Source: an uncultured Clostridia bacterium (GTDB lineage: Bacteria > Bacillota > Clostridia > Christensenellales > Borkfalkiaceae). Taken from it: a stretch of DNA of 64,000 bases. The translations under genes and the position numbers were made by a program. A model generated the notes under the pieces. The model was not told the DNA's origin and did no database searches. It worked only from the letters and a program-made list of their open reading frames with translations. Shown here piece by piece: positions 54,747 through 62,356 of the stretch (within the stretch, counting starts at the first letter, position 1; each line of letters begins with the position of its first letter). The stretch is taken from contig CANRJR010000008.1 in assembly GCA_947631005.1 (NCBI GenBank), positions 1 to 64,000 of the forward strand. The letters are read 5' to 3'.

Positions 54747-56249
54747 TTACCGCGGAAGTCCGCCCGCCTGTCGCACGAGCTCGATAAAGATCTTCGCGGT
54801 GACGAACGCGTCGTCGTAGGCGCGGTGATGACGGAACGTAAACCCGAAGTGATCGGCGATCGTGTTGAGCTTATGATTGGGAAGCCGCAACATCGACTGC
54901 GCCATGAGCAGAGTATCGTACACCTTTTGCTCGAAGAGATATCCCTCCTTTTCCCCGTAGTGACGGATGAATTTGATATCGAACCCCTGCGCGTTGTGTC
55001 CGACGAGCGAACAGCCCGCCGTAAACTTATAAAAATCGGCGATGACCGCGGACACGGGCGGCGCGCCGACCAACATTTCGTCGGTGATCCCCGTGAGCGC
55101 GACGATCTCTTCGGAGAGGCGCACGGGCGACGCCACGAACGTGGAAAACTTCTCGCAGATCTTTCCGCCGCGGATCTTCACCGCCCCGATTTCGATGATG
55201 TGATCCATGCCCGCCGCTGTCGTGCCGAGCCCCGTCGTTTCGAGGTCGAATACCACGAAGTCCTCCCTCAAAAGCGCGTCGGGAAGAGAGCTCTCCCCAA
55301 AGAGATCTCCCTGAATAAGGTCGCTCTCGGGCGTGGGGAATACGGCGGTGTAATGCGCGGGGACGGGGCGGGACGGACGCGCTTCGGGGACGAAATCCGC
55401 GGGAAGCGCGCCCAAATTGAAGGCGCGGACGCGGAATGTGAGCGCGCCGTTGTAAAATTCGCTGTCCCCCGTGAGGCAGACCCCCGCGCCCGCCGAGAGC
55501 GAGCGCACCTTTTCCACCGTCGCCTTTTTCGAAAAATAGGAGGCGCGGATCGAACCCGTTCCGTCCGATACGGTCAGCGTGAAATAGGGCTTGCCGTTCT
55601 TCGTCACCCGCTCCTCGATGTGCGAGAGCGTCCCGCAGACCGTCACGCCCTGCGCCTCTTTATCGAGGTCGGCAAGGTACACGGCGCGCGTTTGCCCGTT
55701 GCCGTCGATCGCGGAAAAGTCGGCGACGGGAAAGGTGCGGGGCGCGCGGACGGGCTCGGCGGGCTCGGCTTCCTGCCGCTCGATCTCCCGCGGCTGCGCC
55801 TGTTCCCGCACGCGAAGTTCGCCCAGCCACCGTCCGCAAAAGCTGCGCGCGAGCTCTTCGCTCACGGCGTCGATCGCCTCGTCCGCACCCTCCGCGTTGT
55901 CGGCGACGAGGACGAACCGCCCGCCCCCCTCGTTGAGGGACACGCCGATCTCTTCGGGCGCAATAAAGGCGGAAAAGGCGGGAAACCGCCGCTTCAAGAT
56001 CTCCGCGACGGCGCGGCGGACGCCCTCTTCGCTCGGGGCGGATTTTACGACCTTTGCCGCCCCTTTCATGCCCGCGGGGGCATACCGCGCCGAGACCTCG
56101 TTCGCATAGGAAACGTCCTCCTGCGAATAGTTGACGTCGGTCGCGAGGTGAAAGACCGCCGTATCTCCCTCGACGACGATTTTTTTGAGGACGGCGCGCA
56201 CGAGCCCGTGCGAACGCCTGATCTCTTCCAAATACTGACGGCTCTTCAT
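54747..56249 (-). CDS. PolC-derived exonuclease protein lacking PHP and polymerase domains
   Basis: A 500-residue protein. Residues 1-150 match the PolC N-terminal domain in layout, 195-285 form an OB fold (GVTVCGTLSH, YFTLTVSDGTGSI), and 330-495 are a complete DEDDh proofreading exonuclease: Asp335 and Glu337 (DLETTG), Asp424 (HNAQGFD), His475 and Asp480 (HRAYDD). The PHP halves, palm, fingers and thumb are missing; rimP follows after 125 bases. The gene occupies the polC slot between ispG and rimP. It may proofread or process DNA in trans. Confidence 0.85.
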   Translation of the reverse strand: MKSRQYLEEIRRSHGLVRAVLKKIVVEGDTAVFHLATDVNYSQEDVSYANEVSARYAPAGMKGAAKVVKSAPSEEGVRRAVAEILKRRFPAFSAFIAPEEIGVSLNEGGGRFVLVADNAEGADEAIDAVSEELARSFCGRWLGELRVREQAQPREIERQEAEPAEPVRAPRTFPVADFSAIDGNGQTRAVYLADLDKEAQGVTVCGTLSHIEERVTKNGKPYFTLTVSDGTGSIRASYFSKKATVEKVRSLSAGAGVCLTGDSEFYNGALTFRVRAFNLGALPADFVPEARPSRPVPAHYTAVFPTPESDLIQGDLFGESSLPDALLREDFVVFDLETTGLGTTAAGMDHIIEIGAVKIRGGKICEKFSTFVASPVRLSEEIVALTGITDEMLVGAPPVSAVIADFYKFTAGCSLVGHNAQGFDIKFIRHYGEKEGYLFEQKVYDTLLMAQSMLRLPNHKLNTIADHFGFTFRHHRAYDDAFVTAKIFIELVRQAGGLPR

Positions 56250-56250
56250 G

Positions 56251-57291
56251 TCACTTCACCAATGCGTCGAGCCGCGAGAAAAACACTTCCTCGGCGCGCT
56301 CGGTTTCCACTTTTACGTTTTCCTTGCCGCGTTCCATGATGATGCAGGCGTGCTTGCCGCCCGCGATGCCGAGGTCGCAATCCCCCGCTTCGCCCGGCCC
56401 GTTCACAACGCACCCCATGACCGCGATTTTCAGTTTTTTCGCCACCCGCCCCACGCGTTCGTTGACGCGCTCCGCGAGCCCCATGCAGTCGTATTCGCAA
56501 CGTCCGCAGGTCGGGCAGGAGACCACTTCGACGTAATCTGTCTCCAATCCCACGGCGCGCAAGATCTCGTGTCCCGCCACAACTTCCTTTACGGGGTCGG
56601 CGGTGAGCGAGACGCGGATGGTGTCGCCGATCCCGTCGAGAAGAAGCGTTCCGATCCCGATGCTGCTCTTCACCGTACCGCTCCGCTCCGTCCCCGCCTC
56701 GGTGACGCCGAGGTGCAGGGGATAGCCCGTCTTACGGGCGAGCATGCGGTACGCCTCCACCGTGAGCGGCACGCTTGACGCCTTGACCGAGATCACGATG
56801 TCGCTCACGCCGTGCTTTTCCAACAGCCGCACGTTTGCAAGCGCGCTCTCGACGAGAGCCTCCGCGCTCCTGCCGTAGCGGGACAGGAAATGCGGCTCGA
56901 TGCTCCCCGTGTTCGACCCGACCCGAACGGGCACGCGGTGCGCGCGGACGCAATCCGCGACCCGCGCGATCTCGGCTTCCCCGCCGATGTTCCCGGGGTT
57001 GATGCGCAGTTTGTCCGCACCGTTTTCCACGGCGAGAACGGCGAGCCGCGCCGAGAAATGCACGTCGGCGACGACGGGGATATGCACCCGTTCCCGAATG
57101 TTCCCCACGGCGCGCGCGTCCGCTTCGTCGAGAATGGCGACGCGGGCGATGTCGCACCCCGCGGCTTCGAGACGCAGAATTTGAGCGACGCTCTTTTCGA
57201 CGTCGCTCGTTCGTTCGGTGGTCATGCTCTGCACGGCGATCTTTCCCCCGCCGAGGAGAACGCCGCCTACGTTGACTTTCTTTTCAGACAT
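56251..57291 (-). CDS. ispG: (E)-4-hydroxy-3-methylbut-2-enyl-diphosphate synthase
   Basis: A 346-residue 4Fe-4S enzyme of the MEP isoprenoid pathway. VGGVLLGGGKIAVQSMTTERT starts the TIM barrel; the cluster ligands lie in SCPTCGRCEYD with a later Glu in VVNGPGEAG. Overlaps nrdR by one base. Confidence 0.96.
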   Translation of the reverse strand: MSEKKVNVGGVLLGGGKIAVQSMTTERTSDVEKSVAQILRLEAAGCDIARVAILDEADARAVGNIRERVHIPVVADVHFSARLAVLAVENGADKLRINPGNIGGEAEIARVADCVRAHRVPVRVGSNTGSIEPHFLSRYGRSAEALVESALANVRLLEKHGVSDIVISVKASSVPLTVEAYRMLARKTGYPLHLGVTEAGTERSGTVKSSIGIGTLLLDGIGDTIRVSLTADPVKEVVAGHEILRAVGLETDYVEVVSCPTCGRCEYDCMGLAERVNERVGRVAKKLKIAVMGCVVNGPGEAGDCDLGIAGGKHACIIMERGKENVKVETERAEEVFFSRLDALVK

Positions 57292-57758
57292 TATTGCTCC
57301 GATTCTTTCTTTTCCATCATGGATTGCAGTTCCGCCATGAAAGAGGAAATATCCTTAAAGGAACGGTACACCGAGGCGTAGCGGACGTAGGCGACCTCGT
57401 CGAGCTCCTTTAACCCCTCCATGACCATTTCGCCGATGCTCTTGGAGGAGATCTCCTGTTCCATGGAATTGTACACCTTTTTCGCGATCTCGTCCACCAG
57501 CGCGTCGATCTGCTCGATGGGCACGGGACGCTTTTCGCACGCCTTGATGATGCCGCGCTTGATTTTCCCCTTGTCGAACGCCTGACGGTTGCCGTCGGAC
57601 TTGACGACGAGAATGGGCGCAACCTCGATGGTCTCGTACGTCGTGAACCGCCGCCCGCAGCCCATACACTCGCGGCGGCGGCGGATGGTGGTGTCGTCGT
57701 CCGCCGAACGCGAATCGATCACTTTGCTCTCCGTACAATTACAATAGAGACAGCGCAT
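57291..57758 (-). CDS. nrdR: Transcriptional repressor NrdR
   Basis: A 155-residue repressor of ribonucleotide reductase genes that senses ATP/dATP. Zinc ribbon MRCLYCNCTESKV to CMGCGRRFTTYE (1-46), then an ATP cone (about 50-135). The target NrdR boxes are not in the window. First gene of the operon, with AAGGAGG. Confidence 0.95.
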   Translation of the reverse strand: MRCLYCNCTESKVIDSRSADDDTTIRRRRECMGCGRRFTTYETIEVAPILVVKSDGNRQAFDKGKIKRGIIKACEKRPVPIEQIDALVDEIAKKVYNSMEQEISSKSIGEMVMEGLKELDEVAYVRYASVYRSFKDISSFMAELQSMMEKKESEQ

Positions 57759-57784
57759 TGCTTCTTCCTCCTTTGTTCTACGGT

Positions 57785-57813
57785 ATTATATCATAGTATG
57801 CCGCATTTGTAAA
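57785..57813 (-). promoter_or_regulatory. Promoter of nrdR-ispG
   Basis: Minus strand TTTACA (57813-57808), 17 bp, TATAAT (57790-57785). Confidence 0.8.
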
Positions 57814-57842
57814 GTGTTTTTTCGGATCGGATCGAAAGGGTC

Positions 57843-57871
57843 TTGACATCGCGCCCCGCGGCGAATATAAT
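57843..57871 (+). promoter_or_regulatory. Consensus SigA promoter of the flavin reductase gene
   Basis: TTGACA (57843-57848), 17 bp, TATAAT (57866-57871): a perfect match, and the gene also has GGAGG at 57881, so high expression is expected. Confidence 0.9.
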
Positions 57872-57890
57872 AATGGTTACGGAGGATCTT

Positions 57891-58802
57891 ATGAGCAGTT
57901 TTCAGGATTTAAGGATCGTTGACAATTTCTATCAAACCTCTTCCTATTTCCCCATGCCGACCGTGCTCGTCGGCACGTGCGCGGAAAACGGGCAGACCAA
58001 CCTCGGCGCGTACTCCCTCTGCTTCCCCTACTACATCGCGGGGAAAGACCGGTACGCCATGCTCCTCGAATGCCGCAACAGCTCCAACACGGCGCAGAAT
58101 ATTTTGCGCGGCAGCAAAGTTTCGCTCAATTTCATTCCCGACGACAAAAAGTATTTCCGCGAAGCCGTCCGCCTCGGCTTCCCCGGGGACACCACCGAGG
58201 AAAAGATGAAGCATTGCATCTTCACCCTCGAAAAGGGGCTCGCGGAGGGAGACCGTCCCCTCGTGGTGAAAGAGGCGTTCCAAGTGTTCGAATGCAGTTG
58301 GAACAGCGCGCTCGAAAACGCGTCCGAAGATCGGGCGGGCTGTCTCGAAGGGTACGAACCGCCCTACCGCAATTTCAACGGCATTACGAGTAAATTCGGC
58401 GCGCATTTCATCCTCAACATCGACAAAATTTTGATGAAAGAAAAATACCGCAACGCGATCGTAAACGGCGTCCGCGCGAAAGACTTCCCCGCCGTCCCCG
58501 TCGATTACGGCTACCGCGACAGCACCAACTTCTGGTGCTCCTCGTTCAAACGCCCCTATCCCGAAAAAATTCAGGCGAAAGAGGGCAACGTGCAGTCCGT
58601 CGTGTACGCCGCAAAACGTATCGACCCCGACGTGACGTTTACCGACGGCGCGTGCGCCAAACTCACCAAGATCCCCCGCGTCTTTTTGAAAGCCGCCCTC
58701 ACGCAAATGGTGAAGATCGCCAAGGAGGAGGGAATTTCCGTCATCGACGAAGCCGCCCTCGAAATCATCAACGACAAACGCCGTCAGGAAAAGAAATCGT
58801 AA
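57891..58802 (+). CDS. Flavin reductase-like FMN-binding protein
   Basis: A 303-residue protein with a flavin-reductase (DIM6/NTAB-type) split-barrel domain in the first 200 residues (PTVLVGTCAENGQTNLGAY, then a VSLNFI strand). The C-terminal 90 residues carry helices with a VKIAKEEGISVID stretch. Likely reduces or binds FMN; the electron partner is unknown. ATG 57891 is set by the ribosome site; upstream codons are promoter. Confidence 0.8.
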   Translation: MSSFQDLRIVDNFYQTSSYFPMPTVLVGTCAENGQTNLGAYSLCFPYYIAGKDRYAMLLECRNSSNTAQNILRGSKVSLNFIPDDKKYFREAVRLGFPGDTTEEKMKHCIFTLEKGLAEGDRPLVVKEAFQVFECSWNSALENASEDRAGCLEGYEPPYRNFNGITSKFGAHFILNIDKILMKEKYRNAIVNGVRAKDFPAVPVDYGYRDSTNFWCSSFKRPYPEKIQAKEGNVQSVVYAAKRIDPDVTFTDGACAKLTKIPRVFLKAALTQMVKIAKEEGISVIDEAALEIINDKRRQEKKS

Positions 58803-58815
58803 CCGTAAAAACGGC

Positions 58816-58852
58816 AAAAGCGCGACCGTGCTGTACGGCCGCGCTTTTTTTT
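58816..58852. terminator. Bidirectional terminator
   Basis: AAAAGCGCG-CCGT stem with ACGG-CGCGCTTTT, one mismatch, T runs on both sides. It lies between the convergent flavin reductase and sirtuin genes. Confidence 0.85.
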
Positions 58853-58873
58853 GTTTCTGTGAGGGTCATCTTA

Positions 58874-59704
58874 TCAAATCGCGTTGAGGACCTCGGCGAT
58901 ATCGGCATTTAGGCAAACGGACTGCCGCGCGATCTGTTCGGGACAGGCGGCTTCGCCGTCGTTGATACAGACGTAACGCGCCCGCTTGTTTTGCGCTGTG
59001 AGCCGCCAGAACGGATATTTGATGATCGCGGGCGTGTTGTACCCCACGCCGAGTTCGAGATAGAGAATGCTATCTTGCTTGTGCGCGCCGATAAACCGTT
59101 CGTACCGCTTACAAGCCGCGTTCCAGCCCTCGTCCTCGACAAACTTGTCATCCGAACGCAGGTTCACCGTCATCGGCTTTCCGCAGACGGGACAGCGCGG
59201 AATGAGTTCGCTCGGAATGCGCATCTCCCTTTGCTCATTCACCATGCGGCGGATCGCCTCCTCGTTGTCGTACGTCTGCTTATGGCAGGGCACGGAACAT
59301 TGAAAGAGCCCGTAGTCCCCCTGCGTGTAAAAGAGCCGCCCCTTGTCGAATCCCGCCTTCTGAAAGCAGTGATCGACGTTGGTGGTAATGACGAAGTAGT
59401 TTTTGTCTTTTACGAGTTCCAAAAGGGTTTGATAGACGGGCTTGGGAGGGTCTTGATAGCGGTTGACGAGGATATACCGCGACCAATACGCCCAAAACGT
59501 TTCGGGCGTATCATACGGGTAGAACCCGCCCGCATACATATCGCGGAAGCCGTATTTCTCCCCGAAATCGGAAAAATATCGCTCGAAGCGTTCGCCCGAA
59601 TAGGAAAATCCCGCCGCCGCGGAAAGCCCCGCCCCCGCGCCGATCACCAAGGCGTCGGCAGAGGCAAGAGCTTCCCGCAACCGCGCAAGGTCAAAGGACG
59701 GCAT
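58874..59704 (-). CDS. SirTM-type sirtuin (class M)
   Basis: A 276-residue Sir2-fold protein. NAD motif GAGAGLSAAAGF (22-33), TTNVDH (about 107-112), and zinc ligands Cys136, Cys140, Cys171, Cys174. Instead of the catalytic His the sequence is FYTQGDYG, with Gln128. That is the mark of SirTM sirtuins, which ADP-ribosylate lipoylated GcvH-L rather than deacylate. No macrodomain, GcvH-L or LplA is nearby; the neighbour is a cupin, overlapping by 14 nt. Confidence 0.85.
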   Translation of the reverse strand: MPSFDLARLREALASADALVIGAGAGLSAAAGFSYSGERFERYFSDFGEKYGFRDMYAGGFYPYDTPETFWAYWSRYILVNRYQDPPKPVYQTLLELVKDKNYFVITTNVDHCFQKAGFDKGRLFYTQGDYGLFQCSVPCHKQTYDNEEAIRRMVNEQREMRIPSELIPRCPVCGKPMTVNLRSDDKFVEDEGWNAACKRYERFIGAHKQDSILYLELGVGYNTPAIIKYPFWRLTAQNKRARYVCINDGEAACPEQIARQSVCLNADIAEVLNAI

Positions 59705-60044
59705 CGTCTGCCGTGTAGCCCCCGAGAGAGTTCTCTTTCACCTGAATGCAGACATATTTGACGCTCTCCGTCTCCGCGGCAAAAAATTGCCGCTTGGTCG
59801 CGGGGGACACGCGAAGCCAATCGCCCGCGTTCAGTTCCACCCTTTCGCCGTCGAGCACGGCATAGCCCCGTCCCGCGAGAATGCCGTAGATCTCCTCGTT
59901 CTGCTTGTGCGAATGCACGAACGGCACGCCCGTGCCCGCGGGAAGTACGTTGACGCTGACCTCCGCGCCCGTGAGCCCGAGCGCGTCGTGCAGTTCGACG
60001 CGCGCCCCGTCCGCCGCATTCATCTTCCGATAGTTGTTTGCCAT
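59691..60044 (-). CDS. Single-domain cupin protein
   Basis: A 117-residue cupin. Motif 1 SHKQNEEIYGILAGRG supplies two His/Glu-type ligands, and motif 2 is GDWLRVSPATKRQF. The metal and substrate are unknown. ATG 60044 has GGGAGGAAACG upstream. Divergent from the HxlR regulator and thus likely its target. Confidence 0.85.
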   Translation of the reverse strand: MANNYRKMNAADGARVELHDALGLTGAEVSVNVLPAGTGVPFVHSHKQNEEIYGILAGRGYAVLDGERVELNAGDWLRVSPATKRQFFAAETESVKYVCIQVKENSLGGYTADDAVL

Positions 60045-60135
60045 TTGCGTTTCCTCCCAAAATATTTTATGAGCCTCTCGGTTCACGTCCATAGGGTATC
60101 ACATCCGCAAAAAAATTGCCAGAATGTTACTTTTC

Positions 60136-60150
60136 TATTATCGGATAATA
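60136..60150. promoter_or_regulatory. 15-bp palindrome, candidate HxlR operator
   Basis: TATTATC-G-GATAATA is a perfect palindrome in the shared intergenic region between the cupin and hxlR genes. Confidence 0.5.
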
Positions 60151-60180
60151 AATTCGTTACAAAGTTTCTATTTTGAACTA

Positions 60181-60210
60181 TTGACAATATGCTCTCATTT
60201 ATGCTATCAT
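60181..60210 (+). promoter_or_regulatory. Promoter of the HxlR gene
   Basis: TTGACA (60181-60186), 18 bp, TATCAT (60205-60210), then AGGAGG at 60225. Confidence 0.75.
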
Positions 60211-60235
60211 AGAGGCGACTTTTCAGGAGGAGATC

Positions 60236-60568
60236 ATGCTGACCAAAGACGAACTTCCCGAATGCCCCGTCGCAACGACCGTACAACTCATCGGAAACAA
60301 GTGGAAACTGCTCATCATCCGCAATTTGATCTACGACGGAACGCAGCGTTTTACCGACTTCCTCAAAGCCATTCCCGCCATCAGCAAAAAGGTGCTGACA
60401 GACAATTTGCGCGCGCTCGAAGCGGACGGGCTCGTCATGCGGGAAGTGTTTGCCGAAGTCCCGCCGCGCGTGGAATATTCTCTTTCTCCGCTCGGAATGT
60501 CGTTAAAGCCCGTTCTCGACGCGATGATGGCGTGGGGCGAGGAATATAAAGGGAATTCGGACGGATGA
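60236..60568 (+). CDS. HxlR family transcriptional regulator
   Basis: A 110-residue winged-helix regulator. The ECPVATTVQLIGNKWKLLIIRNL opening is the HxlR signature, in parts, with Cys10 that may sense oxidants or electrophiles. It is divergent from a cupin and near SirTM, so a redox or aldehyde response is possible. Confidence 0.92.
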   Translation: MLTKDELPECPVATTVQLIGNKWKLLIIRNLIYDGTQRFTDFLKAIPAISKKVLTDNLRALEADGLVMREVFAEVPPRVEYSLSPLGMSLKPVLDAMMAWGEEYKGNSDG

Positions 60569-60654
60569 TCCCCCACGGGAGATAAGAATAAAATCAAACA
60601 GGCGCGAACGGAGCTGTATCGGTCGCGCTTAAAAAACCTCGCCTATGATATGCG

Positions 60655-60680
60655 AATGCCGCCCGTTCGGGCGGCATTTT
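60655..60680. terminator. Bidirectional terminator
   Basis: AATGCCGCCC/GGGCGGCATT stem with 4-base loop, T run, between hxlR and mntR (convergent). Confidence 0.8.
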
Positions 60681-60689
60681 CAACCGTTT

Positions 60690-61049
60690 TTATTTTCCGT
60701 AACGCTTCATAATCTCGAAGAGCTCGGGCGAGATCACATGCTCGATGCGGCATGCGTTTTCTTCGGCGAGCGCACGGTCCGCCCCCATTTTGATGAGAAG
60801 ATCGGTGATCACGCGGTGGCGGTCGTAAATATCTTTCGCCTTTTGCTCCCCCGCCTCGGTGAGCGTGATCTCGTCGGAATCGTTCAGGGAAATATACCCC
60901 TTTCGGTGCAAGAGCCCCACGGCGCGGGACACGCTCGACTTCGCATACCCCAGCTCCCCCGCGATGTCGATCGCGTGCACGGCGGTCTGCTTGTCCCGCA
61001 ACAATAAAATTGTTTCGAGATACATCTCTTCCGATTCGTGCGTTCTCAT
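60690..61049 (-). CDS. DtxR/MntR-type metal-dependent repressor
   Basis: A 119-residue repressor. N-terminal winged helix (ESEEMYLETILLL, AKSSVSRAVGLLHRKGYI) and the metal-binding dimer helix (HRVITDLLI, CRIEHVISPELFE with Cys, Glu, His). The short form lacks the SH3-like domain, like MntR. Probably Mn2+ or Fe2+ responsive. Its own promoter lies at 61072-61100. Confidence 0.92.
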   Translation of the reverse strand: MRTHESEEMYLETILLLRDKQTAVHAIDIAGELGYAKSSVSRAVGLLHRKGYISLNDSDEITLTEAGEQKAKDIYDRHRVITDLLIKMGADRALAEENACRIEHVISPELFEIMKRYGK

Positions 61050-61071
61050 AACTCCCCCTCCGTCTTGTTTT

Positions 61072-61100
61072 ATGATATCACATTTTGAGGGATTTGTAAA
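61072..61100 (-). promoter_or_regulatory. Promoter of the DtxR/MntR gene
   Basis: Minus strand TTTACA (61100-61095), 17 bp, TATCAT (61077-61072). Confidence 0.7.
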
Positions 61101-61119
61101 GATGAAAACATGAAAAACT

Positions 61120-61380
61120 TTATTTTTTGAAAATTTTTGCGAAAAATCCCCGCGTCACATACGGCGTTTCGCGCACGTCGCTCACCCCGTACCCGAGCGC
61201 GGCGACCGCCCGCCCCGCCGCTTCGCCGCTTCCCTGCGGCGCGACGAACGTCACAATTCCCTTGCGGTGAGACGCCCGCACCTGCCGCGCCTCATGAATC
61301 GCCTTGCGCACCGCGTCGCTCACATGCGCCTCGCACATGCCGCAGTGCATTCCCTCCACGCACATCGTCACAGTAACCAT
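61120..61380 (-). CDS. HMA domain protein (metallochaperone-like)
   Basis: An 86-residue heavy-metal-associated fold. GMHCGMCEAHV gives the CxxC metal site (Cys13 and Cys16). The family moves Cu(I) or other soft metals, but the ligand is flanked by Met and His so iron or manganese cannot be excluded. Its promoter contains a DtxR-type palindrome and the DtxR gene is immediately downstream. Confidence 0.88.
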   Translation of the reverse strand: MVTVTMCVEGMHCGMCEAHVSDAVRKAIHEARQVRASHRKGIVTFVAPQGSGEAAGRAVAALGYGVSDVRETPYVTRGFFAKIFKK

Positions 61381-61392
61381 ACGTCCTCCGAA

Positions 61393-61408
61393 GTTAGCCA
61401 TTGCTAAC
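61393..61408. promoter_or_regulatory. DtxR-like operator before the HMA gene
   Basis: GTTAGC-n4-GCTAAC, a 16-bp palindrome matching the core of DtxR/IdeR boxes. It sits at about +3 to +18 after the predicted start. Confidence 0.6.
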
Positions 61409-61417
61409 CATAAAATC

Positions 61418-61446
61418 ATCATACGCGCGTTTCGCGAAAAAGTCAA
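61418..61446 (-). promoter_or_regulatory. SigA promoter of the HMA gene
   Basis: Minus strand TTGACT (61446-61441), 17 bp, TATGAT (61423-61418). Confidence 0.75.
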
Positions 61447-61486
61447 GCGGATCTTGGAGATTCGCGTAATTTTCTGCCCCGAACAA

Positions 61487-61525
61487 AAAGTTATCCACAG
61501 GTTTCGGCGCGCTGTGGATAACTTT
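61487..61525. repeat. 14-bp inverted repeat made of two DnaA boxes
   Basis: TTATCCACA (61491-61499) and TGTGGATAA (61513-61521) are perfect DnaA boxes facing each other, extended to a 14-bp perfect inverted repeat with an 11-base centre. A third related box (TGTGGATAT) is at 61598-61606. Confidence 0.8.
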
Positions 61526-61557
61526 CGGCATGATATTTGCGAATTTTGTCGGTTTTT

Positions 61558-61564
61558 TGTCGAA
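61558..61564 (+). promoter_or_regulatory. Possible Spo0A box
   Basis: TGTCGAA exactly matches the Bacillus Spo0A box core; a 7-mer can occur by chance, but it lies among DnaA boxes as in Bacillus oriC. Confidence 0.3.
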
Positions 61565-61683
61565 TTTCGGCGAGAAAAAGGAGAACGGCAAAAAAATTGT
61601 GGATATCTTTATACATCTTATTCGCATATCGGCGGGCGAAGCGGGCTTCCCCGCGACTTTTCCCCCGCCCTTGTCAACAACTT

Positions 61684-61842
61684 TTACGCTATTCTACGCG
61701 CCATTTTGGCGAAATATTCCCCGTTTTCGGCGTCCCTTTCATGGTATTCTATGATCTCCATATAACCTTTTTCTTTGTTTATATCAATGTCTTGTATAAA
61801 TCTCCTATAACGCTTTTCTCCATATACTTTCGTTCCATTCCT
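61684..61842 (-). pseudogene. Possible short ORF or gene remnant behind an orphan promoter
   Basis: A minus-strand open frame of about 52 codons ends at TAA 61684. It contains MEIIEYHERDAENGEYF, then FAKMARRIA, which looks like protein, with codon use unlike the GC-rich neighbours. There is no convincing start apart from an internal ATG without a good ribosome site. It could be a decayed gene, perhaps of phage or toxin origin; that is a guess. Confidence 0.25.
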
Positions 61843-61844
61843 TT

Positions 61845-61873
61845 ATTATAGCCGATCGGAACCGTATCGTCAA
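61845..61873 (-). promoter_or_regulatory. Orphan SigA promoter
   Basis: Minus strand TTGACG (61873-61868), 17 bp, TATAAT (61850-61845). No annotated gene follows for over 400 bases (next is the HMA gene). Confidence 0.65.
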
Positions 61874-62203
61874 GAAATTCGGCTTATCCTAACATATCAC
61901 TTCTCATACTTCTTTTACGCAGTGGACAAGCGTAAGATTCGGTTCGGGGCATATCTCCTTTCCCGAAGAACGGAAACCCGCCGCCCATTTTCATTCTGTC
62001 GCATCAAACATCACGCACATGTAGATGATTACAGTAAACGATCGGGCGTACTCGTATGAGTAAACAAAGGGACTACTTCGCGGGCGTTGCCCGCTCGTGC
62101 CGCCCTTGGAACGTATCAGAAACTGCGGGCGGGGCAACATGACATTATTATAATCCCCCGCCGCTTCTCAATTTGTCATTTCGCCCACCCGCGGCTTCTA
62201 TTT

Positions 62204-62239
62204 GTAGACCGACGCTCTATCCAATTGAGCTATGGATGC
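62204..62239 (-). pseudogene. Displaced 5' half of tRNA-Arg(ACG)
   Basis: 36 bases identical to bases 1-36 of the intact tRNA-Arg at 62537-62613, ending inside the anticodon loop (CTAC). No 3' half follows. Confidence 0.9.
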
Positions 62240-62291
62240 ATATTCTTATTTGTCAGTTCGCGTTCCTTACGGGGACTACTTCGCGGGCTTT

Positions 62292-62356
62292 GTAGTAAAC
62301 GAACGGACATGTCCATACAGGACATGTCCGTTCGTTGGTGCAACCAAAGGGACTCG
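62292..62356. repeat. 65-bp direct repeat, copy 1 (hairpin plus tRNA-Arg 3' end)
   Basis: Identical in every base to 62493-62557. It contains a 17-bp perfect inverted repeat with 5-base loop (62298-62336) and the last 20 or so bases of tRNA-Arg including CCA. Each hairpin contains two copies of the palindrome GGACATGTCC. Confidence 0.95.
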
